Source: RAM1 sp050247515
GTDB lineage: Bacteria > Pseudomonadota > Gammaproteobacteria > Burkholderiales > Burkholderiaceae_C
DNA length: 64,000 nucleotides
NCBI GenBank assembly: GCA_050247515.1
Contig: JBFWUB010000001.1
Span: 62,001 to 126,000, forward strand
Direction of reading: 5' to 3'
Shown here: piece by piece, positions 35,023 to 43,187 of the stretch
Layout: every line of letters starts with the position of its first letter
Numbering within the stretch: position 1 is the stretch's first letter
Translations under genes and position numbers: made by a program
Notes under the pieces: generated by a model
Databases searched by the model: none
What the model saw: only the letters and a program-made list of their open reading frames with translations
What the model was told of the DNA's origin: nothing

Positions 35023-37654
35023 GGGTCGCCCCTCCTTTCAGGGTAAACAGGAACGTGGCGCCCTGCCCCGGCGCGGACTGCGCCCAGACCCGGCCACCGT
35101 GGCGCGTGATGATGCGGTGCACCGTGGCCAGGCCGATGCCCGTGCCTTCAAATTCCGCCGCCGTATGCAGCCGCTGAAACGCCTTGAACAGCTTGTCCGC
35201 GTAGGTCATGTCAAAGCCAGCGCCGTTGTCGGCTACATAGAAGACGTTTTCGCCCCCATCGCCTTCGCGGCAGCCCACCCGGATCGCGGGCGCGCTCGCG
35301 CGGGCGCTGAACTTCCAGGCATTGCCGATCAGGTTTTCCAGCACGATGGTCAGCAGCCGCGAGTCGCCCGTGCACGGCATGGTGGCGTCAATGTCAATCT
35401 GCACCGCATGGTCCGGATGGCGGGCGCGAAGCTGCTCCACCACATGGTGGGCGCGCGGAGCCAGGTCCATGGGCTGCACGGTGATGCCGGTGCGCGTGAC
35501 GTGCGCGAGCGACAGCAGGTCGTCGATCAGCTGGCCCATCTGGCTGGTGTTGGCGCGGATGCGGCTGAGGTAATGCTGGGCCTGGGCGTCCAGCGCGCCG
35601 GCATAGCGCGCGGACAGCGCCCGGCCAAAGCCGTCGATCACCTGAAGCGGCGCGCGCAGGTCGTGCGAGACGGAATACGAAAACGACTCCAGCTCCCGGT
35701 TGGCCAGGGCCAGCTCGGCGGTGCGCTCCATCACCCGCTGCTCCAGCGTTTCGTTGAGCTGGTGCATCGCCTGCTGCACCTGCAGGCGCTGGGTGATGTC
35801 ATGCGCCAGCACCATGCGGGCCGGCTGGCCGTCAAAATCCAGCGCGTGCGAGGAAATCTCCACAAAGATGATGCGCCCGTCCTTGAGGCGGTGCCGCCAT
35901 TCGCGCGGCTGGCTCATGTCTGGCGAATCGCCGGCCCGCAGCGCCGCATGCAGCGCCGCAATGTCTTCGGGCGGGAGGATGTCATCCAGCGTCATTGCCA
36001 GGAACTCCTCCCGTGCATAGCCGTAGTGCGACACGGCCGCGTCATTGACCGTGAGAAAGCGCCGGGTGTCCAGCGCAAACACCCACATCGGGTGGGGGTT
36101 GGATTCGAACAGGGTGCGGTAGCGGCGCTCGCTGTCGCGCAGGGCCTGCTCGGCCTGCCAGGCGGCCGTGATGTCGGAGACCACCAGCACGCAGCCAACG
36201 ACCTGCCCGTCGGCATCGCGCAGCGGACGCGCGCTGGACTGCACCACCTTCTGCACGCCGTCGCTCCACACGCCCCGGTACATATGGCGAAAGCCATCCA
36301 CATTCTCGCCACGCAGCGCCCTGGCGGTGGGCCGTTCGTGGGCCGCAATCGGGGTCACGCCGTCCAGCTGGAAGAAGCCGTACTCCTGCGACGACACGTC
36401 CAGCGGGTCCTTTTCGCGGTTGATGCGTGCTATGCCCGGCGCGATGCGCAAGGCAGCGGCATTGGTGTGGATGTAGTAACCGCGGGCATCGCTCACCAGC
36501 ACGCCTTCGGCAAGGCTGTCAAACACCGAGGTCAGCAGGTTGCGCTGGGCACGCATTTCGGCCATGGCGGCATCACGCATGACGGACCGCTCCATCAGTG
36601 AACGGGCCATGTCATTGAATCTTCGCTCCAGCTCGCGCAGCTCGCGCAGGCCGCGCGGGCGCGGCGTCTGGTCAAGGCGGAGTTCTTCGCGCTGCAGCGC
36701 ACCCACGCGGCGCAACAGCCGGCTGATGGGCGCGGCCAGCACACGGTCGCCAAAGGCCCAGGCGCCCGCCGCCGCCAGCACGGCGATGACCGCCAGCGCG
36801 GCCAGCTGCTGCCACAGCCGCAGCATGGACGCCGCCAGCAGATCGTCGCGTGACACCTTGGCCGCCACGATGACACCGCCTTCGACAGCCGTTCCCACCG
36901 GTGCCATGGCATGAATCCAGCGATCCCCGTCCTCACCGTCCACGCTGCCAAGCCGCGCCGAGTCCATCACCAGCTGGCTGCGCACGAATGGGTCCGTGAC
37001 GTCGCTGCCCGGCGCCAGGGGCCATTTGCCCGCGGACGCGAGCACCGTCCCCTTCAGGTCCAGCACTGTCAGGCTGAACTCGGACGGAATGGCCAGCTTG
37101 CGCAGCTGCTCGTCCGCCGCCACAAGGTCCAGTGCCACGAAAATCACGCCGCGCAACGCGCCGTCCTCGCGGTGCGCGGGCATGCCGAATGCGATGGAAG
37201 GCTTGCCCGTGGCACGCCCTACCATGTAGTGGCCTACCGTGAAGCCGCCGGTCTGGAGGGCCTGACGAAAGTAGGTGCGATCGCCGGCATACACCGGATG
37301 GGCGGTACGCGACGCCCGGCAGGTGAGGTAGCCGGATGGGTCCAGCAGGCCAAAGTTGGCATAGCGCCGGTACCGCTGCTCCAGCGTGCGGAAATACGAC
37401 TCGCACTCCCTGGGGTTGCCGCGGATGACCGGTGGCGCCAGCGCCACGGCCGTGAGCATCTGGCGCGCGCCCTCCATGTACTGCTCCTGGTGGGCCGCCG
37501 CCAGCCCCACCAGTGACTGGAGGCTGGCCTGGGCGCGTTCCAGGCGCTGCGCCTGCTCGGCCAGCGATGCCTGGATCACCACGCCAAACACCGGCACCAC
37601 GGCGATCAGCACCAGCAGTATCAGGGCTGCGCGCAGCCCGAAGGTTCGTTCCAT
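34988..37654 (-). CDS. Membrane sensor histidine kinase (Cache-HAMP-PAS-PAS-HisKA-HATPase)
   Basis: 888 residues from the ATG at 37654 (weak CAGGGA site upstream); an ATG at 37687 and the longer frame to 37960 are less likely. Order: TM1 (about 8-28), a large periplasmic Cache-type sensor (about 30-260), TM2 (WQQLAALAVIAVLAAAGAWAF) and HAMP. Then PAS1 (LLTSVFDSLAEGVLVSDARG) and PAS2 (RYRTLFESNPHPMWVFALD). The HisKA histidine is in YSVSHDLRAPLQVI, and HATPase motifs are NLIGNAWKFS and GTGIGLATVHRII. The kinase core is of the bacteriophytochrome-like type. Ligand unknown. Confidence 0.92.
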   Translation of the reverse strand: MERTFGLRAALILLVLIAVVPVFGVVIQASLAEQAQRLERAQASLQSLVGLAAAHQEQYMEGARQMLTAVALAPPVIRGNPRECESYFRTLEQRYRRYANFGLLDPSGYLTCRASRTAHPVYAGDRTYFRQALQTGGFTVGHYMVGRATGKPSIAFGMPAHREDGALRGVIFVALDLVAADEQLRKLAIPSEFSLTVLDLKGTVLASAGKWPLAPGSDVTDPFVRSQLVMDSARLGSVDGEDGDRWIHAMAPVGTAVEGGVIVAAKVSRDDLLAASMLRLWQQLAALAVIAVLAAAGAWAFGDRVLAAPISRLLRRVGALQREELRLDQTPRPRGLRELRELERRFNDMARSLMERSVMRDAAMAEMRAQRNLLTSVFDSLAEGVLVSDARGYYIHTNAAALRIAPGIARINREKDPLDVSSQEYGFFQLDGVTPIAAHERPTARALRGENVDGFRHMYRGVWSDGVQKVVQSSARPLRDADGQVVGCVLVVSDITAAWQAEQALRDSERRYRTLFESNPHPMWVFALDTRRFLTVNDAAVSHYGYAREEFLAMTLDDILPPEDIAALHAALRAGDSPDMSQPREWRHRLKDGRIIFVEISSHALDFDGQPARMVLAHDITQRLQVQQAMHQLNETLEQRVMERTAELALANRELESFSYSVSHDLRAPLQVIDGFGRALSARYAGALDAQAQHYLSRIRANTSQMGQLIDDLLSLAHVTRTGITVQPMDLAPRAHHVVEQLRARHPDHAVQIDIDATMPCTGDSRLLTIVLENLIGNAWKFSARASAPAIRVGCREGDGGENVFYVADNGAGFDMTYADKLFKAFQRLHTAAEFEGTGIGLATVHRIITRHGGRVWAQSAPGQGATFLFTLKGGATHEPEEQPHPAG

Positions 37655-37880
37655 CAGGTTCCCTGTCGGCTCACTCCCGGGCTCCATGGAAGAGCCCGCC
37701 ACGCCGTCACGGCTCTGGCGTCCGTGATCGGCGAGCGTTTCATTCGACGCCTTGGTGCAGTGTCGCCTTTGCCACACGGCTGTCAAGCGGGCGGCGACCC
37801 TAGGAAGAATGTATTGCACGCACCTTGTCGGGCGCGCCACGGCGCGGATAAACTGGGCCAACTCCTGCAGCCAAGCCCAC

Positions 37881-38975
37881 GTGACGCCGACCTCATCCGA
37901 CACTCCGCAAACCATCCACCTGCTGTGCGTGGAGGACAGCCCCGACGACACCGAGCTCATGGGTCTGGCGCTGGAGCGGGCCGACCCGGCACGGCGCTAC
38001 CTGTTGCAGCGCGTGGACGAGGCTGAAACCTTCGCGCAGGCATTGGGCGGCGAAGTGGACGTGATCCTGTGCGACTACAACCTGCCGCGCTTTTCACCCT
38101 ATGCGGCGCTTCAGCTGCTCATGGCACGGCGCAGCACGATCCCGCTGGTGGTTGTCACCCGCGCCATTGGCGAGGAAGCCGCCGTTCATGTGCTGCGTTG
38201 CGGCGCCAAGGACTACCTTACCAAGGACAAGCTGGGCACGTTGCCGCAAATCATCGACAGGGTCATGGCCGAGCGCGCGCGCCTGGTCGAGCGCGAGCGC
38301 ATGGCACGCGAGATAGAGGCAGCCAACCAGCGCCTGCGCGTCCTGTCCGCGCGGCTGGTGGTGGCCCAGGAACGCGAGCGGACCCTGATCTCCCGCGAAC
38401 TGCATGACGTGCTGGGCCAGACACTGACCGGCATGATGATCCACCTGCACGCGGCGCGCCGCTGTGCTGACGCGGCCGGTGCGGCCGCCTTCACCGACAC
38501 CGCCATGCAGATGGCCCAGGAGGCGGTGAACCAGGTCCGCACGCTGTCATTTTCGCTGCGGCCCGCCCAGCTGGACCTGCTGGGCCTGGTGGCCGCGGTC
38601 CAGACCGCTGCCCAGCGCATTGCCGAGCCCGCCGGTCTGGCCTGGCAGGTGACCAGCCGCGGCGCCGAACCCAAGCCGCTGCGCGAAACAGCGTCGGTGG
38701 TGGTCCGGCTGGTGCAGGAAGCCCTGACCAATGTGGTGCGGCACGCCAGCGCCAGCGCGGTGCAGGTGCGCCTTCGCTTCCTGCCGGGTGAGCGCATCAG
38801 CCTGCTGGTGGCCGACGACGGCGTGGGCTTTGACAAGCCGGACATCCTGGATGGCCAGCCCAGCGAGCGCAACGTGGGGCTGTACGGCATGATTGAGCGC
38901 ACCGAGCTGGCGGGTGGGCGCCTGAGCATCCGCACCCGCCCCGGGCGTGGCGTGGTCCTGCGCGCGGTACTATGA
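37881..38975 (+). CDS. Hybrid receiver-histidine kinase (REC-HisKA_3-HATPase)
   Basis: 364 residues from a GTG at 37881; the frame is open upstream to 37752 but without homology. The N-terminal receiver domain has LLCVEDSPDDTELM and the acceptor aspartate in VILCDYNLPRFSP. A coiled-coil linker and a NarX-type kinase domain follow, with the histidine in ISRELHDVLGQTL. The ATPase has EALTNVVRHASASAVQV and VADDGVGFD. It is soluble. A receiver at the N-terminus implies the kinase is controlled by phosphorylation from another kinase. It is divergent from the membrane kinase and precedes the NarL-type regulator by 34 bases. Confidence 0.9.
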   Translation: MTPTSSDTPQTIHLLCVEDSPDDTELMGLALERADPARRYLLQRVDEAETFAQALGGEVDVILCDYNLPRFSPYAALQLLMARRSTIPLVVVTRAIGEEAAVHVLRCGAKDYLTKDKLGTLPQIIDRVMAERARLVERERMAREIEAANQRLRVLSARLVVAQERERTLISRELHDVLGQTLTGMMIHLHAARRCADAAGAAAFTDTAMQMAQEAVNQVRTLSFSLRPAQLDLLGLVAAVQTAAQRIAEPAGLAWQVTSRGAEPKPLRETASVVVRLVQEALTNVVRHASASAVQVRLRFLPGERISLLVADDGVGFDKPDILDGQPSERNVGLYGMIERTELAGGRLSIRTRPGRGVVLRAVL

Positions 38976-39009
38976 ACTGCAACTCCAGATGGATACACAA
39001 GGGGGACGG

Positions 39010-39654
39010 ATGAACACTGCTGCCACCAGACCGGTGAGGGTCGTGCTCGCGGACGACCACGATCTCGTGCGTTCGGGCATCAAGGCACTGCTTTCGATGA
39101 TCAAGGACGTGGAGGTCATTGCCGAGGCCCGAAATGGGCAGGAACTGATCACGCTGACCGAGGACTTGATGCCCGAGGTGGTGATGACCGACATTTCCAT
39201 GCCCGGCATGGACGGCATTGCCGCCATTGCCCACCTGCACAAGTCGCGCCCGCAGGTGAAGCTGCTGGTGCTGTCCATGTACGACACGGTGGACTTCGTC
39301 AAGCGCGCCGTTGCCAGCGGCGCCTGCGGCTACCTCATGAAGGACGCGCCTCCGTTCGAGCTGGAGCAGGCGATCCGCAGCGTCATGGCCACCGGAACCT
39401 ACTTCAGCCCCGTCATCGCGCAGCGCCTGCTGCAGCCGTCCGAGCCCACCGTGAGCGACGAACTGACCGAGCGGCAGATTGAAATCCTGCGCCTGATTGC
39501 GCAGGGCAAGGCCTCCAAGGAGATCGCCTTCGAGCTGGGCTTGAGCCCCAAGACCGTGGATGTGCACCGCGCCCGCATCATGGAACGGCTGCACCTGAGC
39601 GACATCGCCAGCCTCACCCTGTACGCGGTGCGCAAGGGCCTGATCAAGCCCTGA
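39010..39654 (+). CDS. NarL/LuxR-type response regulator
   Basis: 214 residues from the ATG at 39010 with a G-rich site upstream. Receiver domain with VVLADDHDLVRSGI, acceptor aspartate in VVMTDISMPGMDG and lysine in YLMKDAPP. The C-terminal LuxR helix-turn-helix is LTERQIEILRLIAQGKASKEIAFELGLSPKTVDVHRARIMERL. It should receive phosphate from the preceding HisKA_3 kinase. Target genes are unknown. Confidence 0.94.
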   Translation: MNTAATRPVRVVLADDHDLVRSGIKALLSMIKDVEVIAEARNGQELITLTEDLMPEVVMTDISMPGMDGIAAIAHLHKSRPQVKLLVLSMYDTVDFVKRAVASGACGYLMKDAPPFELEQAIRSVMATGTYFSPVIAQRLLQPSEPTVSDELTERQIEILRLIAQGKASKEIAFELGLSPKTVDVHRARIMERLHLSDIASLTLYAVRKGLIKP

Positions 39655-39676
39655 CCAGGCTGGCGGCCAGACCCGT

Positions 39677-40765
39677 TCAGGGCAAAAGGCGCAGCAGCCG
39701 CCCCGCGCTGCTGTCCGTCAGCACATACAGCAAGCCGTCCGGGCCCTGACGCACATCCCGGACCCGTTCGCCAATGTCGATCCGGTTTTCGCGCACCACC
39801 TTGCCACCGGCCAGCTCGATGCGGTTGAGATACCGGAACTTCAGCGAACCCACAAACAGGTTGCCCTTCATGGCGGCACCGTAGCGGTCACTGTCAAGAA
39901 ACACCATGCCCGACGGGGCGATGGACGGCACCCAGTAATGCAGCGGCTGCTCCATGCCGGCGCGGGCAGTCAGGCCGTCGCCGATTTTTCCCCCGCCATA
40001 GTTCTCGCCATAGGTGATCACCGGCCAGCCGTGGTTGGCACCCGCGCGCGGCAGGTTGATCTCGTCGCCGCCCTGCGGCCCATGTTCATGCGTCCACAAC
40101 ACGCCATCGGGCGCCAGCGTGGCGCCCTGCATGTTGCGGTGGCCGTAGCTCCAGATCTCGGGCAAGGCGCCGGCACGACCGGCAAACGGGTTGTCGCGCG
40201 GTACCGTGCCGTCTTTGTGGACGCGCACCACCTTGCCGTGGTGGTTGTCCAGCGTCTGCGCATTGGCCATCTGGCTGTAGCGGTCACCCAGCGTCAGGAA
40301 CAGCGTGCCGTCGCGGGCCTCGACGATGCGGCAGCCAAAGTGGTTGCCGCCGCCCACCTTGGGCTTCTGGCTGAAGATGACCTTCACGTTGTCCAGCCGC
40401 TTCATGTCAGGGGCCAGTCGGGCACTGGCCAGCGCCGTGCCGGCCCCGCCCGCACCGGGCTCGCTGAAGCACAGGTACAGCATGCGGTTCTGGGCAAATG
40501 CCCGGTCGGCCACCACATCCAGCAGGCCGCCCTGACCGCTGGCTCTTACCTCGGGCACCCCCGCCACTGGTTCGCCGACCCGGCCATCGGGCTCAATCAC
40601 CCGCAGCCGGCCGGGGCGCTCGGTCACGAGAAACCGGCCCTCGGGCAAAAAGGCCAGGCCCCAGGGGTTCTGCAGATCGCCGGCCACGGTCTCGGCCCGA
40701 AAAGACTGCGCCTGGGCCGCAGCACCCGCCAGCACACAGGCCACCCACAGCAACTGTCTGAGCAT
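39677..40765 (-). CDS. PQQ-dependent sugar dehydrogenase (Asd/YliI family)
   Basis: 362 residues from the ATG at 40765, which has AAGGGGA upstream; an ATG at 40792 is less likely. A signal peptide ends at AAAQAQ. The six-bladed propeller family signature WGLAFLPEGRFLVTERPGRLRV is near the start. HFGCRIVEARDGTLFLTLGD and GVLWTHEHGPQGGDEINL are the PQQ and calcium site region. These are soluble periplasmic aldose dehydrogenases. No PQQ synthesis genes are nearby. Confidence 0.92.
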   Translation of the reverse strand: MLRQLLWVACVLAGAAAQAQSFRAETVAGDLQNPWGLAFLPEGRFLVTERPGRLRVIEPDGRVGEPVAGVPEVRASGQGGLLDVVADRAFAQNRMLYLCFSEPGAGGAGTALASARLAPDMKRLDNVKVIFSQKPKVGGGNHFGCRIVEARDGTLFLTLGDRYSQMANAQTLDNHHGKVVRVHKDGTVPRDNPFAGRAGALPEIWSYGHRNMQGATLAPDGVLWTHEHGPQGGDEINLPRAGANHGWPVITYGENYGGGKIGDGLTARAGMEQPLHYWVPSIAPSGMVFLDSDRYGAAMKGNLFVGSLKFRYLNRIELAGGKVVRENRIDIGERVRDVRQGPDGLLYVLTDSSAGRLLRLLP

Positions 40766-40955
40766 GGGATTTCCCCTTTGTTGAACGGACAAGAACGTCC
40801 GGTGACTTTAGACCGCCGCGCAAAGCTTGGGGCGCCGCGGGACATGGGCTTTACATCTTTTCAAAGAGCAATGTCCGTGAACTCAATAAAAATCAATAAC
40901 TTACGAATCAAATCTAACTTGACTTCTAGGTAATGCCCCAGTAACCTCGCTCCCC

Positions 40956-41507
40956 ATGTCCAAATGGTTGTGCATTCTTTTGCTTGCCTGTGCCGGTGCC
41001 CATGCCGCACCCGGTGCCCCTGCTGAAGACGACATGACCCAGTTCATGGCCGAAAGAGGCCTGCTCAAGCGCCTGGACGAAGTCCGCCACAACGTGACCG
41101 ACCGCGCGTCGGACCTGGTTGTGACCGCCATGGGGTTCCTGGGTGTGCCCTACCGCCGCGGCGGCAATTCGGCCGAAACCGGCTTTGATTGCAGCGGTTT
41201 CGTGAAAGCCATGTACGAGCAGACCATCGGCCTGGTGCTGCCGCGCCGGGCCAACGAGCAGGCTGCGGCCACCCAGACTATCGACAAGAAAGACCTGCAG
41301 CCGGGCGACCTGGTGTTCTTCAACACCATGAAGCGCGCCTTCAGCCATGTGGGCATTTATGTGGGCAACGGCAAGTTCATCCATTCTCCCAAGCCCGGCG
41401 CCGAAGTGCGGGTGGAAGACATGGGCGTGAGCTACTGGGCCCGCCGCTTTGACGGCGCCCGCCGCGTCAGCACCGGCCCGGCCGACGGCCAGACCGCAGC
41501 CCGCTGA
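40956..41507 (+). CDS. NlpC/P60-family (C40) cell-wall peptidase
   Basis: 183 residues with a signal peptide (MSKWLCILLLACAGAHAAPG). The C40 catalytic cysteine is in GFDCSGFVKAMYEQ and the histidine in FSHVGIYVGNGKFIHSP. These enzymes cut peptide bonds in peptidoglycan stems. There is no extra targeting domain. A TTGACT hexamer at 40919-40924 may belong to its promoter. It converges on the Bug gene across a tract of 11 cytosines. Confidence 0.92.
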   Translation: MSKWLCILLLACAGAHAAPGAPAEDDMTQFMAERGLLKRLDEVRHNVTDRASDLVVTAMGFLGVPYRRGGNSAETGFDCSGFVKAMYEQTIGLVLPRRANEQAAATQTIDKKDLQPGDLVFFNTMKRAFSHVGIYVGNGKFIHSPKPGAEVRVEDMGVSYWARRFDGARRVSTGPADGQTAAR

Positions 41508-41534
41508 GCCCCCCCCCCCGGCCAGCGGCCTGCA

Positions 41535-42521
41535 TCAGTCGGGTTTGACCCCGGCGTCCTTGATCACTTTGGCCCACTTGGCCGTCTCGGCCGCAACGAA
41601 CGCGTCGAACTCCTCGGGGCTGCCGCCCGCCGCAAACGTGCCCATGGTGTCCAGCCGGGCCCGTGTTTCGTCACTGCGAATGATCTTGCTCACCTCGTCT
41701 GACATGCGTCTGACGATGTCACGCGGCGTGCCGGCGGGCGCCAGCATGCCGGCCCAGGTGCTGCCGGTAAACCCTGCAAAGCCCTGCTCGATGAAGGTGG
41801 GCACGTCCGGCACCGCCGGCAGCCTGCGGTCCGCCGACACACCAATCAGCCGCACCCGGCCCTGCTTGCCCGGATTGATGAGGCCGGTGGCCGCGTCGAA
41901 AAACAGCTGGATCTGGCCGCCCAGCAGGTCGGTCAGCGCGGGCGCGGCACCCCGGTACGGGATGTGCACCATGTAAGTCCTGGTGATGGCCTTGAGCAGC
42001 TCGCTGGTCAGGTGCGCGGCCGAGCCATTGCCCGACGAGCCGAAACTGACCTTGCCCGGGTTGGCGCGGGCGTAGTCGATCATCTCGCGCGCGGTCTTGA
42101 ACGGGGCGTCATTGTTGACGGCGGCCAGCAACGGCGAAATGCCCATGAGCGACACGCCCACCAGGTCCTTCCTGGGGTCATACGGCAGCTTGGGGTACAG
42201 CGTGGTGTTGGCCGCATAGGCAGCAATCACCACGCCGAACGTCGTGCCGTCCGCCGGCGCCTTGGCCACGGCGTCCACACCGATGATGCTGTTGGCACCC
42301 GGCTTGTTGTCGATGGTCACCGTCTGGTTCAGGCTCTTTTGCAGGCCGATCTGCACGATGCGCGCCATCTGGTCGGTGAAGCCGCCGGGCGTGTAAGGCA
42401 CGACGATGCGGATCGGCCGCGACGGCCAGGTGCCTTGCGCGAGCAACGGCAGCCCGATGGCGGCGGCGGCACCGGCGGCGGCCTGCGCAAAACGGCGGCG
42501 CGAAACGGAACTAACGGACAT
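41535..42521 (-). CDS. Bug-family tripartite tricarboxylate transporter substrate-binding protein
   Basis: 328 residues with a Tat-like signal (SRRRFAQAAAGAAAAIGLPLLA). The Bug fold starts WPSRPIRIVVPYTPGGFTDQMARIV and contains KPGANSIIGVDAVAKAPADGTT. Bug proteins bind small carboxylates or aromatics in the periplasm and are greatly expanded in Burkholderiales. No TctA/TctB membrane genes are adjacent, as is usual for orphan Bug proteins. It is divergent from the molybdenum hydroxylase/sox locus, so its ligand may be linked to that system. Confidence 0.93.
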   Translation of the reverse strand: MSVSSVSRRRFAQAAAGAAAAIGLPLLAQGTWPSRPIRIVVPYTPGGFTDQMARIVQIGLQKSLNQTVTIDNKPGANSIIGVDAVAKAPADGTTFGVVIAAYAANTTLYPKLPYDPRKDLVGVSLMGISPLLAAVNNDAPFKTAREMIDYARANPGKVSFGSSGNGSAAHLTSELLKAITRTYMVHIPYRGAAPALTDLLGGQIQLFFDAATGLINPGKQGRVRLIGVSADRRLPAVPDVPTFIEQGFAGFTGSTWAGMLAPAGTPRDIVRRMSDEVSKIIRSDETRARLDTMGTFAAGGSPEEFDAFVAAETAKWAKVIKDAGVKPD

Positions 42522-42569
42522 GGTGGCGACTCCTGTGGTTCAGATGATTCTGCGGTGAGCCCCGTGGTG

Positions 42570-42598
42570 ATTGAACGGTGTTTTCCCGTCCATTCAAT
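42570..42598. promoter_or_regulatory. Inverted repeat between the Bug gene and the hydroxylase/sox operon
   Basis: ATTGAA (42570-42575) and TTCAAT (42593-42598) form a symmetric pair with CGG/CCG-like bases inside each arm. It lies in the 162-base divergent region, about 86 bases before the operon's first ATG. It could be an operator for both directions; evidence is symmetry only. Confidence 0.25.
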
Positions 42599-42683
42599 TC
42601 CGCTGTGCAAGACGGCGATTTGGCGCGTAACATCCGTTCGCGTTCCCGGTCCCCATTGCAATTCCAACTCAGGAGCAACAGGT

Positions 42684-43187
42684 ATGGCGAGGCTCAATGT
42701 CAACGGCGCAGTGCGCGATTTCGAGGCAGAGGGCGACACGCCGCTGCTGTGGGTGCTGCGCGAGCAGCTGGGCCTGACGGGCACCAAATACGGTTGTGGC
42801 ATCGCCGCCTGCGGCGCCTGCACGGTGCACATTGACGGCGTGCCCACGCGCAGCTGCGTGCGGCCCGTGTCCACCGTTGGCCCCAATGAAAAGGTCGTCA
42901 CCATCGAAGGCCTGTCACCCGATGGTTCGCACCCGGTGCAAAAGGCCTGGGTGGCGCTGGACGTGCCGCAATGCGGCTACTGCCAGTGCGGCATGGTCAT
43001 GACGGCCACCGCCTTGCTGCGCGACAAGCCGCAGCCGACCGACAAGGACATCGACGAGGCCATCACCAACATCTGTCGCTGCGGTACCTACAACCGCATC
43101 CGCGCGGCCATCAAGGTCGTGGCCGCCGGCGGCAACACCAAAACGGCGGGCCTGGCGATCCAGCACACCGACGGGAGCACCACATGA
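42684..43187 (+). CDS. [2Fe-2S] subunit of a xanthine-oxidase-family molybdenum hydroxylase (IorA-like)
   Basis: 167 residues from the ATG at 42684, which has a CAGGAGC site. The plant-type 2Fe-2S cluster is ligated by C38, C43, C46 and C58 (CGIAACGACTVHIDG). The second cluster uses C97, C100, C131 and C133 (CGYCQCGM, CRCG). This is the small subunit of isoquinoline/aldehyde oxidoreductase-type enzymes. It has no signal of its own and is presumably exported with the large subunit. The stop overlaps the next ATG by 4 bp. Confidence 0.93.
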   Translation: MARLNVNGAVRDFEAEGDTPLLWVLREQLGLTGTKYGCGIAACGACTVHIDGVPTRSCVRPVSTVGPNEKVVTIEGLSPDGSHPVQKAWVALDVPQCGYCQCGMVMTATALLRDKPQPTDKDIDEAITNICRCGTYNRIRAAIKVVAAGGNTKTAGLAIQHTDGSTT

